Shown: positions 9,219 through 18,142, counted from the first letter of the stretch. The stretch: 64,000 bases of DNA from Chloroflexota bacterium (GCA_019873645.1 JAIOAX010000024.1:1-64000); one strand, 5' to 3'. Notes: generated from the sequence alone by a model not told the origin. Made by a program: numbers and translations.

Positions 9219-9722
9219 ATGGCAATTACCAATCTGATGCCGTGGCGGCGCAAGGAACATAAAGTACCCGTCAATCGGGAGGAAGAGCACCCGCTGGCTC
9301 TGTTCGAGCGCGATATGGAGCGGATGTTCGATGAATTCTTCAGCGGTTTTGGGCTGGCACCCTTCGACTTCTGGGGGACGCGGTGGAGCGACTTTAGCCC
9401 GCAGGTAGATATCGTGGATGGGGAAAAGGAAATCAAGGTCTCGGTGGAGCTGCCTGGATTGGATGAGAAGGACATTGACGTGAGCCTGTCGCGTGATACG
9501 CTGACCATCAGCGGGGAGAAGCGACAAGAAAAAGAGGACAAGGGCAAGAACTACTACCGGATGGAACGTTCCTATGGTGCGTTCAAGCGCATCATCCCGA
9601 TTCCCTGCGAGGTCAAAACCGAGGCTGTGGAAGCCACCTTCAAGAACGGCGTCCTGAACATTGTCCTGCCGAAGGCCACCGAAGGACAGTGCCGGCAAAA
9701 GATTGCCGTCAAAACTGCATAA
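9219..9722 (+). CDS. Small heat-shock protein Hsp20, copy 3
   Basis: This 167-aa alpha-crystallin-domain chaperone has an N-terminal arm (MPWRRKEHK, then LFERDMERMFDEFF) typical of bacterial class A Hsp20. Its crystallin domain spans about 60-165, with ELPGLDEKD, a YGAFKR segment and FKNGVLNIVLPK at the end. The ribosome site GAAGGAGGTGG precedes the ATG. A strong terminator follows, so this ends the Hsp20 group. Confidence 0.93.
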   Translation: MAITNLMPWRRKEHKVPVNREEEHPLALFERDMERMFDEFFSGFGLAPFDFWGTRWSDFSPQVDIVDGEKEIKVSVELPGLDEKDIDVSLSRDTLTISGEKRQEKEDKGKNYYRMERSYGAFKRIIPIPCEVKTEAVEATFKNGVLNIVLPKATEGQCRQKIAVKTA

Positions 9723-9742
9723 AGCCATTGAGATCCAGCTTA

Positions 9743-9778
9743 ACGGGGACACACCGAATCAGTGTGTCCCCGTTTTTT
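9743..9778 (+). terminator. Rho-independent terminator after the Hsp20 genes
   Basis: A perfect 12-bp stem (9743-9754 with 9762-9773) has a 7-nt loop and is followed by a run of six T. Confidence 0.95.
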
Positions 9779-9790
9779 GCAGTTTCCGAC

Positions 9791-9819
9791 TTGCCAAATT
9801 CAAAATTTTGAGGTAGTAT
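9791..9819 (+). promoter_or_regulatory. Possible promoter of the small secreted protein
   Basis: TTGCCA (9791-9796) and TAGTAT (9814-9819) are spaced by 17 bp. This implies a leader of about 215 nt. That leader contains two strong Shine-Dalgarno-like sites, AAAGGAGGTG near 9924 and GGGAGGAG near 9963, that are not followed by the annotated gene. Confidence 0.4.
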
Positions 9820-10041
9820 AGGTATGTGCGTGGGGGGATGCGGTTGTTTGTATCTACAATGTAAAGTGCTGGACACAATTTAGCTTGTTGGCGGGTAAGC
9901 AACAGATGGCTGTCCAATGAGGAAAGGAGGTGTCAAATAAGCGGGACTATGGAAGATTCCAAGGGAGGAGAGTGTGACATTTACCAGCGTGTTGCAGTTT
10001 ATTCATCAATAGCAGTTGCAAGCAAAAGGAGAGTGTAAACC

Positions 10042-10524
10042 ATGAAAACCTCACAGAAAACATTGGCCGTTGTTGCTATTCTCATAGCGTTGTGCGCTCT
10101 GGCCGTGGTGCTGGTCAGTGCAGCGCCTGCAACCCCCACCATTACCAAAACCGTAACCCCCACGGCAATCAAGCCTGATTGCGCTGAATGTGTGCTCACC
10201 TACACCATCGTTCTGAGTGGGGCAGAAGCGGCCGTGATGACCGACACGTTGCCCACTGCTCTGACGTTTGATAAATGGCTGACGCAACCGGAAGGCGCCG
10301 TCAATCTCGGCGATGTTATCACATGGACGGGCACGCTCACTACGACCTCTCCGGTCACGCTGTCTTTCACCGCTAAATTGCCCAAGGGTGAGACGTTGCA
10401 AGGGCTGGTCGGTCAAGGGAAAATCGTCAATACAGCGTATGTCAATGGCGTAGCTGCCAGCGCCACCACCAACTTCTACCGCTACATCTTCCTGCCGTTG
10501 GTGATGCGCAACTTTGCCGGTTAG
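10042..10524 (+). CDS. Small secreted DUF11-like protein with LPLVMR tail
   Basis: This 160-aa protein has a clear signal peptide (MKTSQKTLAVVAIL to VSAAP) and one DUF11/Ig-like beta domain (TYTIVLSGAEAAVMTDTLP, then ITWTGTL). It ends YRYIFLPLVMRNFAG. The subtilase that follows has almost the same tail (YIFLPLVMRAYTP), and the giant broken protein ends RIYLPLVLR. The tail is probably a shared C-terminal signal, although its function is not shown here. A ribosome site AAAAGGAGAG precedes the ATG. It may be an adhesive or structural surface component. Confidence 0.85.
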   Translation: MKTSQKTLAVVAILIALCALAVVLVSAAPATPTITKTVTPTAIKPDCAECVLTYTIVLSGAEAAVMTDTLPTALTFDKWLTQPEGAVNLGDVITWTGTLTTTSPVTLSFTAKLPKGETLQGLVGQGKIVNTAYVNGVAASATTNFYRYIFLPLVMRNFAG

Positions 10525-10570
10525 GTAGATTTCAACTCCAGAGACTACCCCGTAGTCCATTTTTCGGCCA

Positions 10571-10604
10571 GGGGGAGGCAGCAGTACGAGCCTCCCCCCT
10601 TTTC
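10571..10604 (+). terminator. Terminator after the small secreted protein
   Basis: A 9-bp GC-rich stem (10571-10579 with 10590-10598) is followed by CTTTTCC. The gap to 10740 then holds an AAGGAGGTG site at 10624-10632 that overlaps a 28-codon reading frame (10633-10719). The spacing of that site is too short to call it a gene. Confidence 0.8.
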
Positions 10605-10740
10605 CTAAAGAATCACAAATTGAAAGGAGGTGATGTGTAAGCCACAAGCGTCACACACGATGCGGCGCAAAAACGATAGACTCTCTTACAGTATTGTCAC
10701 GGTAGTTTTACACCTATAAGTTCTAAGGAGGAGTCCACAG

Positions 10741-13700
10741 ATGAAAGCAATGTTACACAAACGCATTTTCTCTCTGCTCAGTATGCTGGTGATCTTCAGC
10801 ATGGTGTTGACCCCCTATCCGGTCATGGCGACCGAGGGTGGCCCTGAGGTCACCGATGGCGAGCTGCCCACCCTGGCGCCGGCCAATTACTGGATGGTGC
10901 AATTGACCGCGCCGGCCCTGGCACAGTACAAGGGAGGCATTGCCGGACTTCAGCCCACTGCGATCAGCGTCACGGGAGGAAGCCGCCTGAATGTGAATAC
11001 GCCCGCAGCCCAGGCTTACATTGCCTATCTCAAGGCGGCCCAGGCTGAGGTTGCCCAGGCCATCCAGAAGGCCATCCCCGGCGCGGAGGTGCAGCGCGAT
11101 TATCAGGTCGTGTTCAACGGTCTGGCGATCAAGCTTCCGCAGGCCGATGAACAGGCTCAGGTCAAGCTGCTGCGTATTCCCGGTATCAAGCGGGTCTTCC
11201 GCCAGGAAATCTACTATCCGGATATGTACGCCAGCCTGCCCTTGATCGGCGCTCCGGCAATGTGGGAGGCGCTGGGCGGACAGAATGTTTCCGGCGAAGG
11301 CTTGAAGGTCGCCGTCATTGATACCGGCATTTACATCACCAACACCTGCTTCACCCCCACAGGTTACACTTACCCCGCGGGCTTCCCCAAGATGGACACC
11401 GATAAGCCCGCTGCCACCAATGAAAAGGTCATTGCCGCGCGTGCTTATTTCCGCCCGGATGATCCGCCCGTGGAAGGCGACGAAGCAACCTGGGCCGGAC
11501 CTCGCGGCAGCAGCCATGCTACGCATGTCGGTGGTACGATTGCCTGCGTGCCCAACACCTCGCCGACACCCTACAACACAACCATCAGCGGCGTTGCGCC
11601 GGCGGCGCAATTGATGAGCTATCGCGTTTTCTACCCGGCGCAGAGCGGCAGCAGCAGCGGTTGGACCGCCGAGCTGGTCGCTGCGATCGAAGATGCCGTC
11701 ATTGACGGTGCGGATGTCGCCAACAATAGCTGGGGCGGCGGCGCATCTTCTGTCTATCCTGATCCCCTTGACCTGGCTTATGACGCGGCCTGGGATGCTG
11801 GTGTGGTTGTCGTTTTCTCGGCCGGCAACAACGGCCCCTATCCGAGCACAGTAGATCACGCTTCGGATAAGGATATCACCGTCGGTGCCAGTACCACAAG
11901 TGGCACTTTCGCCGCCGGAGTTTTGGGTGTCAGTGCGCCGGAGCCGATTTCGTCTACGCTGCAGAATATGGCTTTCGCGGCGGCTGCATTTGGCGCACCG
12001 CTGGTTGTTGGTCAAGTCTACCAGTATCCTTATTTGCCGGCGGCTGCGGTTAATCCAGCTAATGCGACCGGGTGCAATGCCTGGCCCGCCGACACGTTTA
12101 TCGGAAAGGCTGCGCTGATCAGCCGCGGGGGTTGTGAGTTCGGCCTTAAGGCATTGAGAGCCGAGCAGGCTGGGGCGGAATTTGTCATCATCTACAACAA
12201 CGTCGGTGACAGCCTGATTTCTATGGCCGCTGGTGCTTACGGTAGCCAGGTGAACATTCCGGCAGTCTTCATCGGACAGACCAACGGCCAACGGATGCTC
12301 AACTGGTATGTGACCTACGGCAATGCTTCGGAGTTCACCTTGAACAACGTGCCCTTCCAGGCCGGCAACATCCCGGACCGTCTTGCCAACTTCACCTCGC
12401 GCGGCGCGTCTATTCGCCAGACGATGGGGGTGGACGTGGTGGCGCCCGGCGTCAATATCTTGTCTTCGGGTTACGGACAAGGCAGCGGCACGGATGCCCA
12501 CATGGGCTTTGGGCAGGCCAGCGGCACCAGCATGGCGGCCCCCCATGTTTCCGGCGCGGCGACACTGCTCAAACAACTGCACCCCGACTGGACGCCCGAT
12601 CAGATCAAGTCCGCGCTGATGAGCACGGCCGAACTTAACCTCCTGGACTACGACGGCACGGCCGTCGGCGCGACGGACCGCGGCGCAGGCCGTATTGACC
12701 TGAGCAAGGCCGGCGATCCCGGCTTGACCTTCGACAAGCCCAGCCTGAGCTACGGCTATATGACCATCGGCGGCAGCGCGACCGAAACTGTGGTGGCAAC
12801 CGATGTCTTCAGCCATGCCGAAACCGTCACTTATACTGTAACGGTCGAGGAAACCGGCGATGTGACGACGACCGGTTACTTCACCATCGGTGTAGCCCCG
12901 ACGACCCTGGCGTTTGCCCAAAAGGGTGCTACAGCTTCCTTCAACGTGAAGGTGGACATTGATCCCAATGCTCCTGCCGGCACCTACGAGGGTCTGGTAT
13001 GGCTGACGGACGGGACGCACGAACTGCACATCCCCGTCTGGATTCAGGTCTGGCCAAAGATGACCAATAAAGTCCTGCTGCTGGATAACGACTTCAGCTA
13101 CCTGCTGGGGTACCCGGATTATACACCGTACTATACCAGCACGCTGGAAACGCTCGACATTCCGTATGATTACTACGATGCCGATGAGCATTTCGGCAAT
13201 GCCCAAACCATCCCCGATCTGGCCGTGCTCCAGCAGTACAAGGCCATCATCTGGTACACCGGCGATCACTGGCAATATAACGGCTACTACACCGTCGCTA
13301 CTCCGCTCACCCAGATGGACCAACAGATCCTCACCGGTTATCTCCAGGGCGGTGGCCGTTTGCTGGCGACCGGTCAGGATTTGGCCGCCGTGTTGCGCGC
13401 AGATACAGGTAATGAGGTCTCGAACCTCTACGGCGGTTTCCTGGGCGCCGAATGGCTGAACGACGATGTCTTCGCCGGCGTAGCCGTTACAGAGACGCGC
13501 CGCTTGCAGGGCTTGGGCTTTGCCTCGACGTTGCTGCTCGATGTCAGTCTCCCGGCCGACGATCAGGATGGCGCCGGCAACCAGCTCTACGTTGACGAGA
13601 TTCGGGTACCCGAACCAGGCGAGGGGCAGCCGGAGCCTGTCGTGATGCCTAAGCCCATCTTCCAGGCCACCAGCGGCGCGCACGATGCCGACGGTCATGT

Positions 13701-14172
13701 GGGTCTGGCGACTTCCTCGGATGCCACGCTGGAAGATCCACAGACCTATGCCGATTGGCGCACGGTGTACCTGTCCTTCGGCTTCGAGGGCATTAACAAC
13801 ATGGTGGGGACAGACCAGATAGACTTCCGGACCCCGACGATGGCGCACCTCCTGGGCTTCCTGTTTACCCAACCGACCGTCGCGCTGCCGGACTACAACG
13901 TGAAGGCGGGGCAGGAAGTGACCTTGCAGGCCACTGCCGGCTTTGCCACCGCCGATACCACTACGCTGGTGCAATATCGCTGGGACTTCGGCGACGGCTC
14001 GCCCATTGCGACGACTACGACGCCGACCGTGACGCATACCTATGCGCCCGGCGCCTACACGGCTCGCGTGGAGGTCACTGATTTCTACGGCCATACGGCC
14101 ATTGACGCAGGTGCGGTTAAATCAACAGCCTACATCTTCCTCCCGCTCGTCATGCGCGCCTACACACCGTAA
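10741..14172 (+). CDS. Secreted subtilisin-like protease (S8) with PA and PKD domains
   Basis: This 1143-aa extracellular serine protease has a signal peptide (to about residue 31) and an inhibitor_I9-like propeptide with the consensus YWMVQL start. The S8 domain has Asp194 (VIDTGIY), His259 (SSHATHVGG) and Ser597 (GTSMAAPHVSG), so the triad is complete; FSAGNNGP carries the oxyanion Asn. A protease-associated (PA) domain is inserted before the Ser (RGGCEFGLKAL). After the protease come an Fn3-like beta domain, a GATase1-like/unknown segment (residues about 780-1040), a PKD domain (WDFGDG) and the YIFLPLVMR tail. A GGAGGAG ribosome site precedes the ATG. It probably degrades environmental protein. 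Confidence 0.95.
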   Translation: MKAMLHKRIFSLLSMLVIFSMVLTPYPVMATEGGPEVTDGELPTLAPANYWMVQLTAPALAQYKGGIAGLQPTAISVTGGSRLNVNTPAAQAYIAYLKAAQAEVAQAIQKAIPGAEVQRDYQVVFNGLAIKLPQADEQAQVKLLRIPGIKRVFRQEIYYPDMYASLPLIGAPAMWEALGGQNVSGEGLKVAVIDTGIYITNTCFTPTGYTYPAGFPKMDTDKPAATNEKVIAARAYFRPDDPPVEGDEATWAGPRGSSHATHVGGTIACVPNTSPTPYNTTISGVAPAAQLMSYRVFYPAQSGSSSGWTAELVAAIEDAVIDGADVANNSWGGGASSVYPDPLDLAYDAAWDAGVVVVFSAGNNGPYPSTVDHASDKDITVGASTTSGTFAAGVLGVSAPEPISSTLQNMAFAAAAFGAPLVVGQVYQYPYLPAAAVNPANATGCNAWPADTFIGKAALISRGGCEFGLKALRAEQAGAEFVIIYNNVGDSLISMAAGAYGSQVNIPAVFIGQTNGQRMLNWYVTYGNASEFTLNNVPFQAGNIPDRLANFTSRGASIRQTMGVDVVAPGVNILSSGYGQGSGTDAHMGFGQASGTSMAAPHVSGAATLLKQLHPDWTPDQIKSALMSTAELNLLDYDGTAVGATDRGAGRIDLSKAGDPGLTFDKPSLSYGYMTIGGSATETVVATDVFSHAETVTYTVTVEETGDVTTTGYFTIGVAPTTLAFAQKGATASFNVKVDIDPNAPAGTYEGLVWLTDGTHELHIPVWIQVWPKMTNKVLLLDNDFSYLLGYPDYTPYYTSTLETLDIPYDYYDADEHFGNAQTIPDLAVLQQYKAIIWYTGDHWQYNGYYTVATPLTQMDQQILTGYLQGGGRLLATGQDLAAVLRADTGNEVSNLYGGFLGAEWLNDDVFAGVAVTETRRLQGLGFASTLLLDVSLPADDQDGAGNQLYVDEIRVPEPGEGQPEPVVMPKPIFQATSGAHDADGHVGLATSSDATLEDPQTYADWRTVYLSFGFEGINNMVGTDQIDFRTPTMAHLLGFLFTQPTVALPDYNVKAGQEVTLQATAGFATADTTTLVQYRWDFGDGSPIATTTTPTVTHTYAPGAYTARVEVTDFYGHTAIDAGAVKSTAYIFLPLVMRAYTP

Positions 14173-14205
14173 CTCCAGGCTCGCTTGGGAGCAAGTTCAC
14201 ACATC

Positions 14206-14240
14206 AGGGGGAGGGCTGAGCAGCCCTCCCCCTTTGTGTT
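14206..14240 (+). terminator. Terminator after the subtilase
   Basis: A GC-rich stem of about 12 bp (14207-14218 with 14221-14232) and a 2-nt loop is followed by CTTTGTGTTG. Confidence 0.8.
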
Positions 14241-14308
14241 GTTTAGAAGACCCGGGATACCATATGAACCAACATGGCCAAGTCAATGCGTGCTATTCGT
14301 GGTTAAAA

Positions 14309-14345
14309 AACCGGTAGGGCAAGTTGTCAACTTGCCCTACCGGTT
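14309..14345. repeat. Perfect 18-bp palindrome with one-base loop
   Basis: Arms 14309-14326 and 14328-14345 pair perfectly around a single T. The core GCAAGTTGTCAACTTGC has the same layout as 59500-59518 (GCAAGCTGTCAGCTTGC). This suggests a dispersed palindrome family. Confidence 0.8.
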
Positions 14346-14360
14346 ACAACACATAAAAAG

Positions 14361-14450
14361 CCTCTCAGGATTTGCGATATGCGGCTACCCCGCCTGGCTT
14401 TGCAGCATTCGCCCTTCGGCGCTCTGCCTTTGCGTCCAAATCCTGAGAGG
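14361..14450. other. Inverted-repeat-bounded 90-bp element, possible structured RNA
   Basis: Perfect 14-nt arms (14361-14374 and 14437-14450) enclose a 62-nt interior. The interior contains a small GCCCTTCGGCGC tetraloop hairpin. There is no gene here and the flanks are repeats. It could be a small non-coding RNA or a miniature inverted-repeat element. Confidence 0.4.
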
Positions 14451-14520
14451 GTCAAAGACTATCTTCATTATAAGGGCAGTTTGCGCGCGCGTCAATAGAA
14501 CAAGTGAGCAGTTTTCATAA

Positions 14521-14690
14521 TTTTCAGTTTCCAGTTGTCAGTTTCCAGTTTTTAGTTTTCATGGGGCAAGGGTTGGTTTTTGCGCTACGTCATTTTCGAG
14601 GTATGATGAGGCAGATGTGATTCTTGGTTCTCGATTCTTGATTCTCGATTCATGATTCTCGATTCTTGATTCTTTTGATTCGTGAGGTAC
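14521..14690. repeat. Short-word repeats before the paralogous pair
   Basis: Two vocabularies are present: CAGTTTCCAGTT words at 14524-14560, and GATTCTTGATTCTCGATTC words at 14618-14690. The second runs right up to the ATG at 14692, leaving little room for a ribosome site beyond GTGAGGTACG. Confidence 0.75.
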
Positions 14691-14691
14691 G

Positions 14692-15060
14692 ATGAGACGG
14701 TTGGTCTGGTTTGTCGTAGGATTGGCGCTGGGAATCGGGCTGGCGTTGCTCATCGGCTGGGGGTTTTTTCCGGTGCAACGCGCCGATTCGTCACCGGCCA
14801 TGCTGCGCCGTGACTATCAGGAGGAATATATCCGCCTGATCGCTGCGGCATATCAGGTGGATGGCGATCTGGCTCTGGCGCGGCAGCGGCTGGCGGCCCT
14901 GCAGGCCGATTCCCCTACGACTCCACTGGTCGAAGTCACCGAGCGATGGATTGCCCAGGGTAAATCCACTGCCATTCTTACCCCACTGGCACGGTTGGCC
15001 CGCGATCTGGGTGTGAATACGCCCGCCATGCAGCCCTATCTTCAGGGAGGTGTTCCATGA
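14692..15060 (+). CDS. Membrane-anchored helical protein, paralog 1
   Basis: This 122-aa protein of unknown function has one N-terminal membrane segment (residues about 3-26). A helical domain of about 80 residues follows, with the pattern YQEEYIRLIAAAYQVDGDLALARQRLAAL. The second gene shares this pattern (YRADWIQMTALAYGAEGNWNRTQLRLQGL), so the two are paralogs. The last codon and stop overlap the next ATG as ATGA, which indicates translational coupling. No recognised domain is visible. Confidence 0.8.
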   Translation: MRRLVWFVVGLALGIGLALLIGWGFFPVQRADSSPAMLRRDYQEEYIRLIAAAYQVDGDLALARQRLAALQADSPTTPLVEVTERWIAQGKSTAILTPLARLARDLGVNTPAMQPYLQGGVP

Positions 15061-15923
15061 AGTCCTGGGGGGTGCTGATTGTCGGCCTGGTGCTCGGCCT
15101 GGCGGCAGGACTGGTTTACACATGGGTTATCTCTCCCCCTGAATACTACGATACCTATCCGCCGTTGCTTGATAAAGCGTATCGCGCCGACTGGATTCAG
15201 ATGACAGCGCTGGCCTACGGCGCGGAGGGCAACTGGAACCGCACGCAATTGCGTCTGCAAGGTCTGGCGGAAGCAGAAATTCGTCCCATTGTGGCGGCGG
15301 TGCTGGAACAGGCCGTGGCCGCCGGGCGTCCCATTGTCGTCTTGCAGCGACTGGCAGAGCTGGCGACATTCTACGGCGTGGATACGCCGGCCGTGCGCAT
15401 TTATGGTGGAAAAGCGGCCGTCGCACCTACTCCGCAACGGTTGCCATCCTTGACCCCATCGGCTGTGCCGGCGACGGCCACACCCGTTCCCCCTACGGCC
15501 ACGGCGTCTCCTACCCCCAGACCGACGCTCACTGCAATCATCCCTATATCCCCATCACAGCCCCTTGTGGCAGTGCGTATCGTGTCACAAACATTGACCT
15601 GCGAGACCCAGCCGTACATCACCGTCTCGTTGATGTTATCCCATACCATCACGGTGCGGCGCAAAGAGCAGATCGAGTGGCTCCCGTTGCCGGGACGCGA
15701 GATCTGGCTGCTCTGGGAAGACGGCGCGGACCGCGCCGTCACGGGATTCAAACCGGAGAACGGATTGGGGGTTGCGGACTTCGCCGTCGAAGCGGGGCAT
15801 GTCTACAAACTTTACCTTGACATCCCGCAGGGTGTACCGCTCTCGACTATTCAGGTTGAACCGTGTGCGGTGGATGAAGGCAAGGGGTGGGTGAGCCGGT
15901 TGTTGGTATTGTTGGAAGAATAG
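15057..15923 (+). CDS. Membrane-anchored helical protein, paralog 2, with extra beta domain
   Basis: This 288-aa paralog of the preceding gene keeps the membrane segment and helical domain (residues about 1-115). It adds a Pro/Thr linker (about 125-165) and a C-terminal beta-rich domain beginning VRIVSQTLTCETQPYITV. The domain after the linker should face outward. The start overlaps the upstream stop by 4 nt. The 3' end overlaps the converging phosphatase gene by 73 bp. Function is unknown; co-translation suggests that the two products form a complex. Confidence 0.8.
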   Translation: MKSWGVLIVGLVLGLAAGLVYTWVISPPEYYDTYPPLLDKAYRADWIQMTALAYGAEGNWNRTQLRLQGLAEAEIRPIVAAVLEQAVAAGRPIVVLQRLAELATFYGVDTPAVRIYGGKAAVAPTPQRLPSLTPSAVPATATPVPPTATASPTPRPTLTAIIPISPSQPLVAVRIVSQTLTCETQPYITVSLMLSHTITVRRKEQIEWLPLPGREIWLLWEDGADRAVTGFKPENGLGVADFAVEAGHVYKLYLDIPQGVPLSTIQVEPCAVDEGKGWVSRLLVLLEE

Positions 15924-16426
15924 AGAACTACTCGCAAGTCACCCACCACCCGTTCGCCCCACGCCATGCGTTCTGGAGTGAGTTCTGCGCGCGTGATCGG
16001 CCGCGATTGGGCGATGGCTTCCAGCGTTTGCTCCGCCGTGTAGCCGCGCCAGCGCAACAGCGCGTAGGCCACCATACCCGTGCGATGCAAGCCGGCAGAG
16101 CAGTGGAGCAATAGCCACCGCCCGGCGTCCAGGTACGCGGAGAGTACCGGCAGCGCCGCCACAATGCGGTCGGATTCCGCACCTTCTGGCGGGCTGGCGG
16201 AGCTGAGCGGCAACCAGAACCAGGCCAGGCCAATCTGCTGGATAAAGCGGCCCAAATCTTCCACGTCTTCATCCGCATGCAACAGCGTCACCACCACGAG
16301 GTTGGCGCCTTGCGCGGCCATATCCCGCAGGTATTGCCGGCGCGGACGATGCCATAACGCCAGGTATCCGGCGCCGACAGGAATCCAGTTCGGCTTCGAT
16401 TTACTTGCTTTTATACTGTCAACCAT
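15851..16426 (-). CDS. Tyrosine/dual-specificity protein phosphatase
   Basis: This 191-aa phosphatase carries the cysteine-phosphatase signature HCSAGLHRTG (His108, Cys109, Arg115), which forms the phosphocysteine intermediate. The upstream ADEDVEDLGRFIQQIG segment supplies a likely general-acid Asp. Size and motif fit small bacterial dual-specificity enzymes, and the substrate could be a phosphotyrosine or a phosphoinositide. The last 20 or so residues overlap the 3' end of the converging gene, so the true C-terminus is somewhat uncertain. No strong ribosome site is visible before the ATG. Confidence 0.88.
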   Translation of the reverse strand: MVDSIKASKSKPNWIPVGAGYLALWHRPRRQYLRDMAAQGANLVVVTLLHADEDVEDLGRFIQQIGLAWFWLPLSSASPPEGAESDRIVAALPVLSAYLDAGRWLLLHCSAGLHRTGMVAYALLRWRGYTAEQTLEAIAQSRPITRAELTPERMAWGERVVGDLRVVLYSSNNTNNRLTHPLPSSTAHGST

Positions 16427-16683
16427 AGCTGCTCATTTATGATGGATTTGGCAACAACCCTGCGTTAACTCAGGTCAGAAAGAGTGTGGTATGCTATGCT
16501 CACTACAGTCCGTCATCGCCAATAGCTGTAGCTCCGGCGTTTGACCACGCTGCGGGGCTATTTCACATTAAGTATACGCAAAATTGAGAAAAAAGTCAAA
16601 TATTTGATGCTGACAGGTGCACTTCAGAGTGCGGTGGCGTGGTCAGAGACCGGTCACAGCAAGATTAGAACAAATTAGCGCCA

Positions 16684-16711
16684 AAGCCCTGGATTTACCC
16701 ATCCAGGGCTT
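16684..16711. repeat. 11-bp perfect hairpin in a 367-bp intergenic gap
   Basis: Arms 16684-16694 and 16701-16711 pair perfectly. The gap 16427-16793 separates divergent genes and must hold both promoters. I see no convincing -35/-10 pair, apart from a weak TTGCCT/TACAAC match at 16710-16737. Confidence 0.5.
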
Positions 16712-16793
16712 GCCTGTCTGTCTATTCGTGCTACAACTATGACCGGTGTTTTACGTCGTCCTATATCTATCTGCACAAGGAGATTGATTCACT

Positions 16794-18101
16794 ATGGACA
16801 AATCTAAACTCAACTATGGCAAGACCTTCCTTATCGGCTTTGGCTTCTTTGGTATCAGCGTGATGTGGACTCTGTACAACGCCTATGTCCCCATTTTCTT
16901 ACAGGCCGGGAACCCGGCTTTCAAGGCCACCGGAGAAGTCGGTTTTGGCCTCAAGCCCGGGCTGACCGGCTTCATTATGACGCTCGACAATATCGCAGCG
17001 TTTTTCCTGCTTCCGCTTATCGGCGTGTGGTCGGATCGGGTGTGGACACGCTTTGGACGGCGGATGCCCTTCATTTTGGTTCTGGCGCCGATTGCGATTG
17101 TCGCCTTCATCCTGATTCCTGTCGCGGTCGGGATGATTCCGGTTTCTTTGAACGGCCAGACGGCGCAACTGGGCGGGCCGCTGGCACTGTTTATGCTGGC
17201 CCTGGGCCTGTTCTTGCTGGCGATGGCCGGCTTCCGCACGCCCGTCATCGCATTGATGCCCGATCTCACGCCCAGCCCGCTGCGTTCACAGGCCAACGGC
17301 GTGATCAATATGATGGGAGGCATCGGCACGCTGATTGCAACCCTGGGCAGCAGCATCCTGTACAAAATGGGACGGATCACGCCATTTGTATTCGGTGGGC
17401 TGTTGATGGCCGTTGCGGTAGTGATGCTGTTCATTTTCGTCAAGGAGCGACGCGAGTCGCTGGTAGCGGCGGCGGATGAAGAGACTGAAGGCTGGAGCGC
17501 CTTACGCGGCATCAAGCGTGTGTCGCCGGAGGCCCGCCGTAGCCTGTGGTTCCTGATGGGCGCGATCTTCTGCTGGTTCGTGGGCTACAACGCTACGGAA
17601 ACCTTTTTGACTTCGTATGGCGTCAGTGTGTTGGGCATCCCCACCGGACGGGCCGCGTTGTTGATGGGGGTGGCTTCGCTGGCGTTCCTCATCTTTGCGA
17701 TTCCGGCCGGTTATCTTGCCGCGCGCATCGGACGCCGCAAGACCATCATCACCGGGTTGATCGTCTTCGGGGTGCTGTTGCTGCTCAACTTCTTCTTGCG
17801 CAACGCCACCCTGATCTGGCCGATTATGGGTATCGGGGGAATCGGATGGGCGCTGGTGAACATCAATTCTCTGCCCATGGTGGTAGATACCGCCGCCTCC
17901 GACGCCGACGTGGGAACATACACCGGCCTGTACTACATCGCTTCTCAACTGGCTGCGATTGTCGGTCCAATCCTCAACGGGCATATCGTGCAGTGGTTCG
18001 GCAACGACTACAACTTGATTTTCGTCGTTACGCCGTTGTTCTTCTTGTTCGCCATCCTGTGCATGATGCAGGTGACTAAAGGAGAAGCGAAGTTGGCGTA
18101 A
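16794..18101 (+). CDS. MFS sugar transporter (GPH/SLC45-like)
   Basis: This 435-aa major facilitator has about 12 hydrophobic segments. The loop between segments 2 and 3 reads GVWSDRVWTRFGRRMPF, the RxGRR-type motif A of glycoside:cation symporters. The N-terminal motif WTLYNAYVPIFL also fits sucrose/oligosaccharide carriers. It lies upstream of the hydrolase genes and faces the fucosidase, so uptake of the released sugars is likely. A ribosome site AAGGAG precedes the ATG. The substrate cannot be fixed from sequence alone. Confidence 0.88.
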   Translation: MDKSKLNYGKTFLIGFGFFGISVMWTLYNAYVPIFLQAGNPAFKATGEVGFGLKPGLTGFIMTLDNIAAFFLLPLIGVWSDRVWTRFGRRMPFILVLAPIAIVAFILIPVAVGMIPVSLNGQTAQLGGPLALFMLALGLFLLAMAGFRTPVIALMPDLTPSPLRSQANGVINMMGGIGTLIATLGSSILYKMGRITPFVFGGLLMAVAVVMLFIFVKERRESLVAAADEETEGWSALRGIKRVSPEARRSLWFLMGAIFCWFVGYNATETFLTSYGVSVLGIPTGRAALLMGVASLAFLIFAIPAGYLAARIGRRKTIITGLIVFGVLLLLNFFLRNATLIWPIMGIGGIGWALVNINSLPMVVDTAASDADVGTYTGLYYIASQLAAIVGPILNGHIVQWFGNDYNLIFVVTPLFFLFAILCMMQVTKGEAKLA

Positions 18102-18142
18102 AACGTGAAGACGTAATTCGTAATTCTTTTACGCCTCAAGTG

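Noticed and set aside
10633-10719. 28-codon frame with a perfect ribosome site before the subtilase
   Set aside because: Only 2 nt separate the site and the ATG, and no conserved peptide is visible; kept as a finding only.
10753-14094. Long open frame of 1113 codons on the minus strand opposite the subtilase
   Set aside because: It is rich in Arg, His and Gly, has no ribosome site and no family signature, and mirrors the codon bias of the true gene. A shadow.
14375-14436. tRNA or known riboswitch in the IR-bounded element
   Set aside because: No cloverleaf, no anticodon arm and no motif of a known riboswitch could be drawn.
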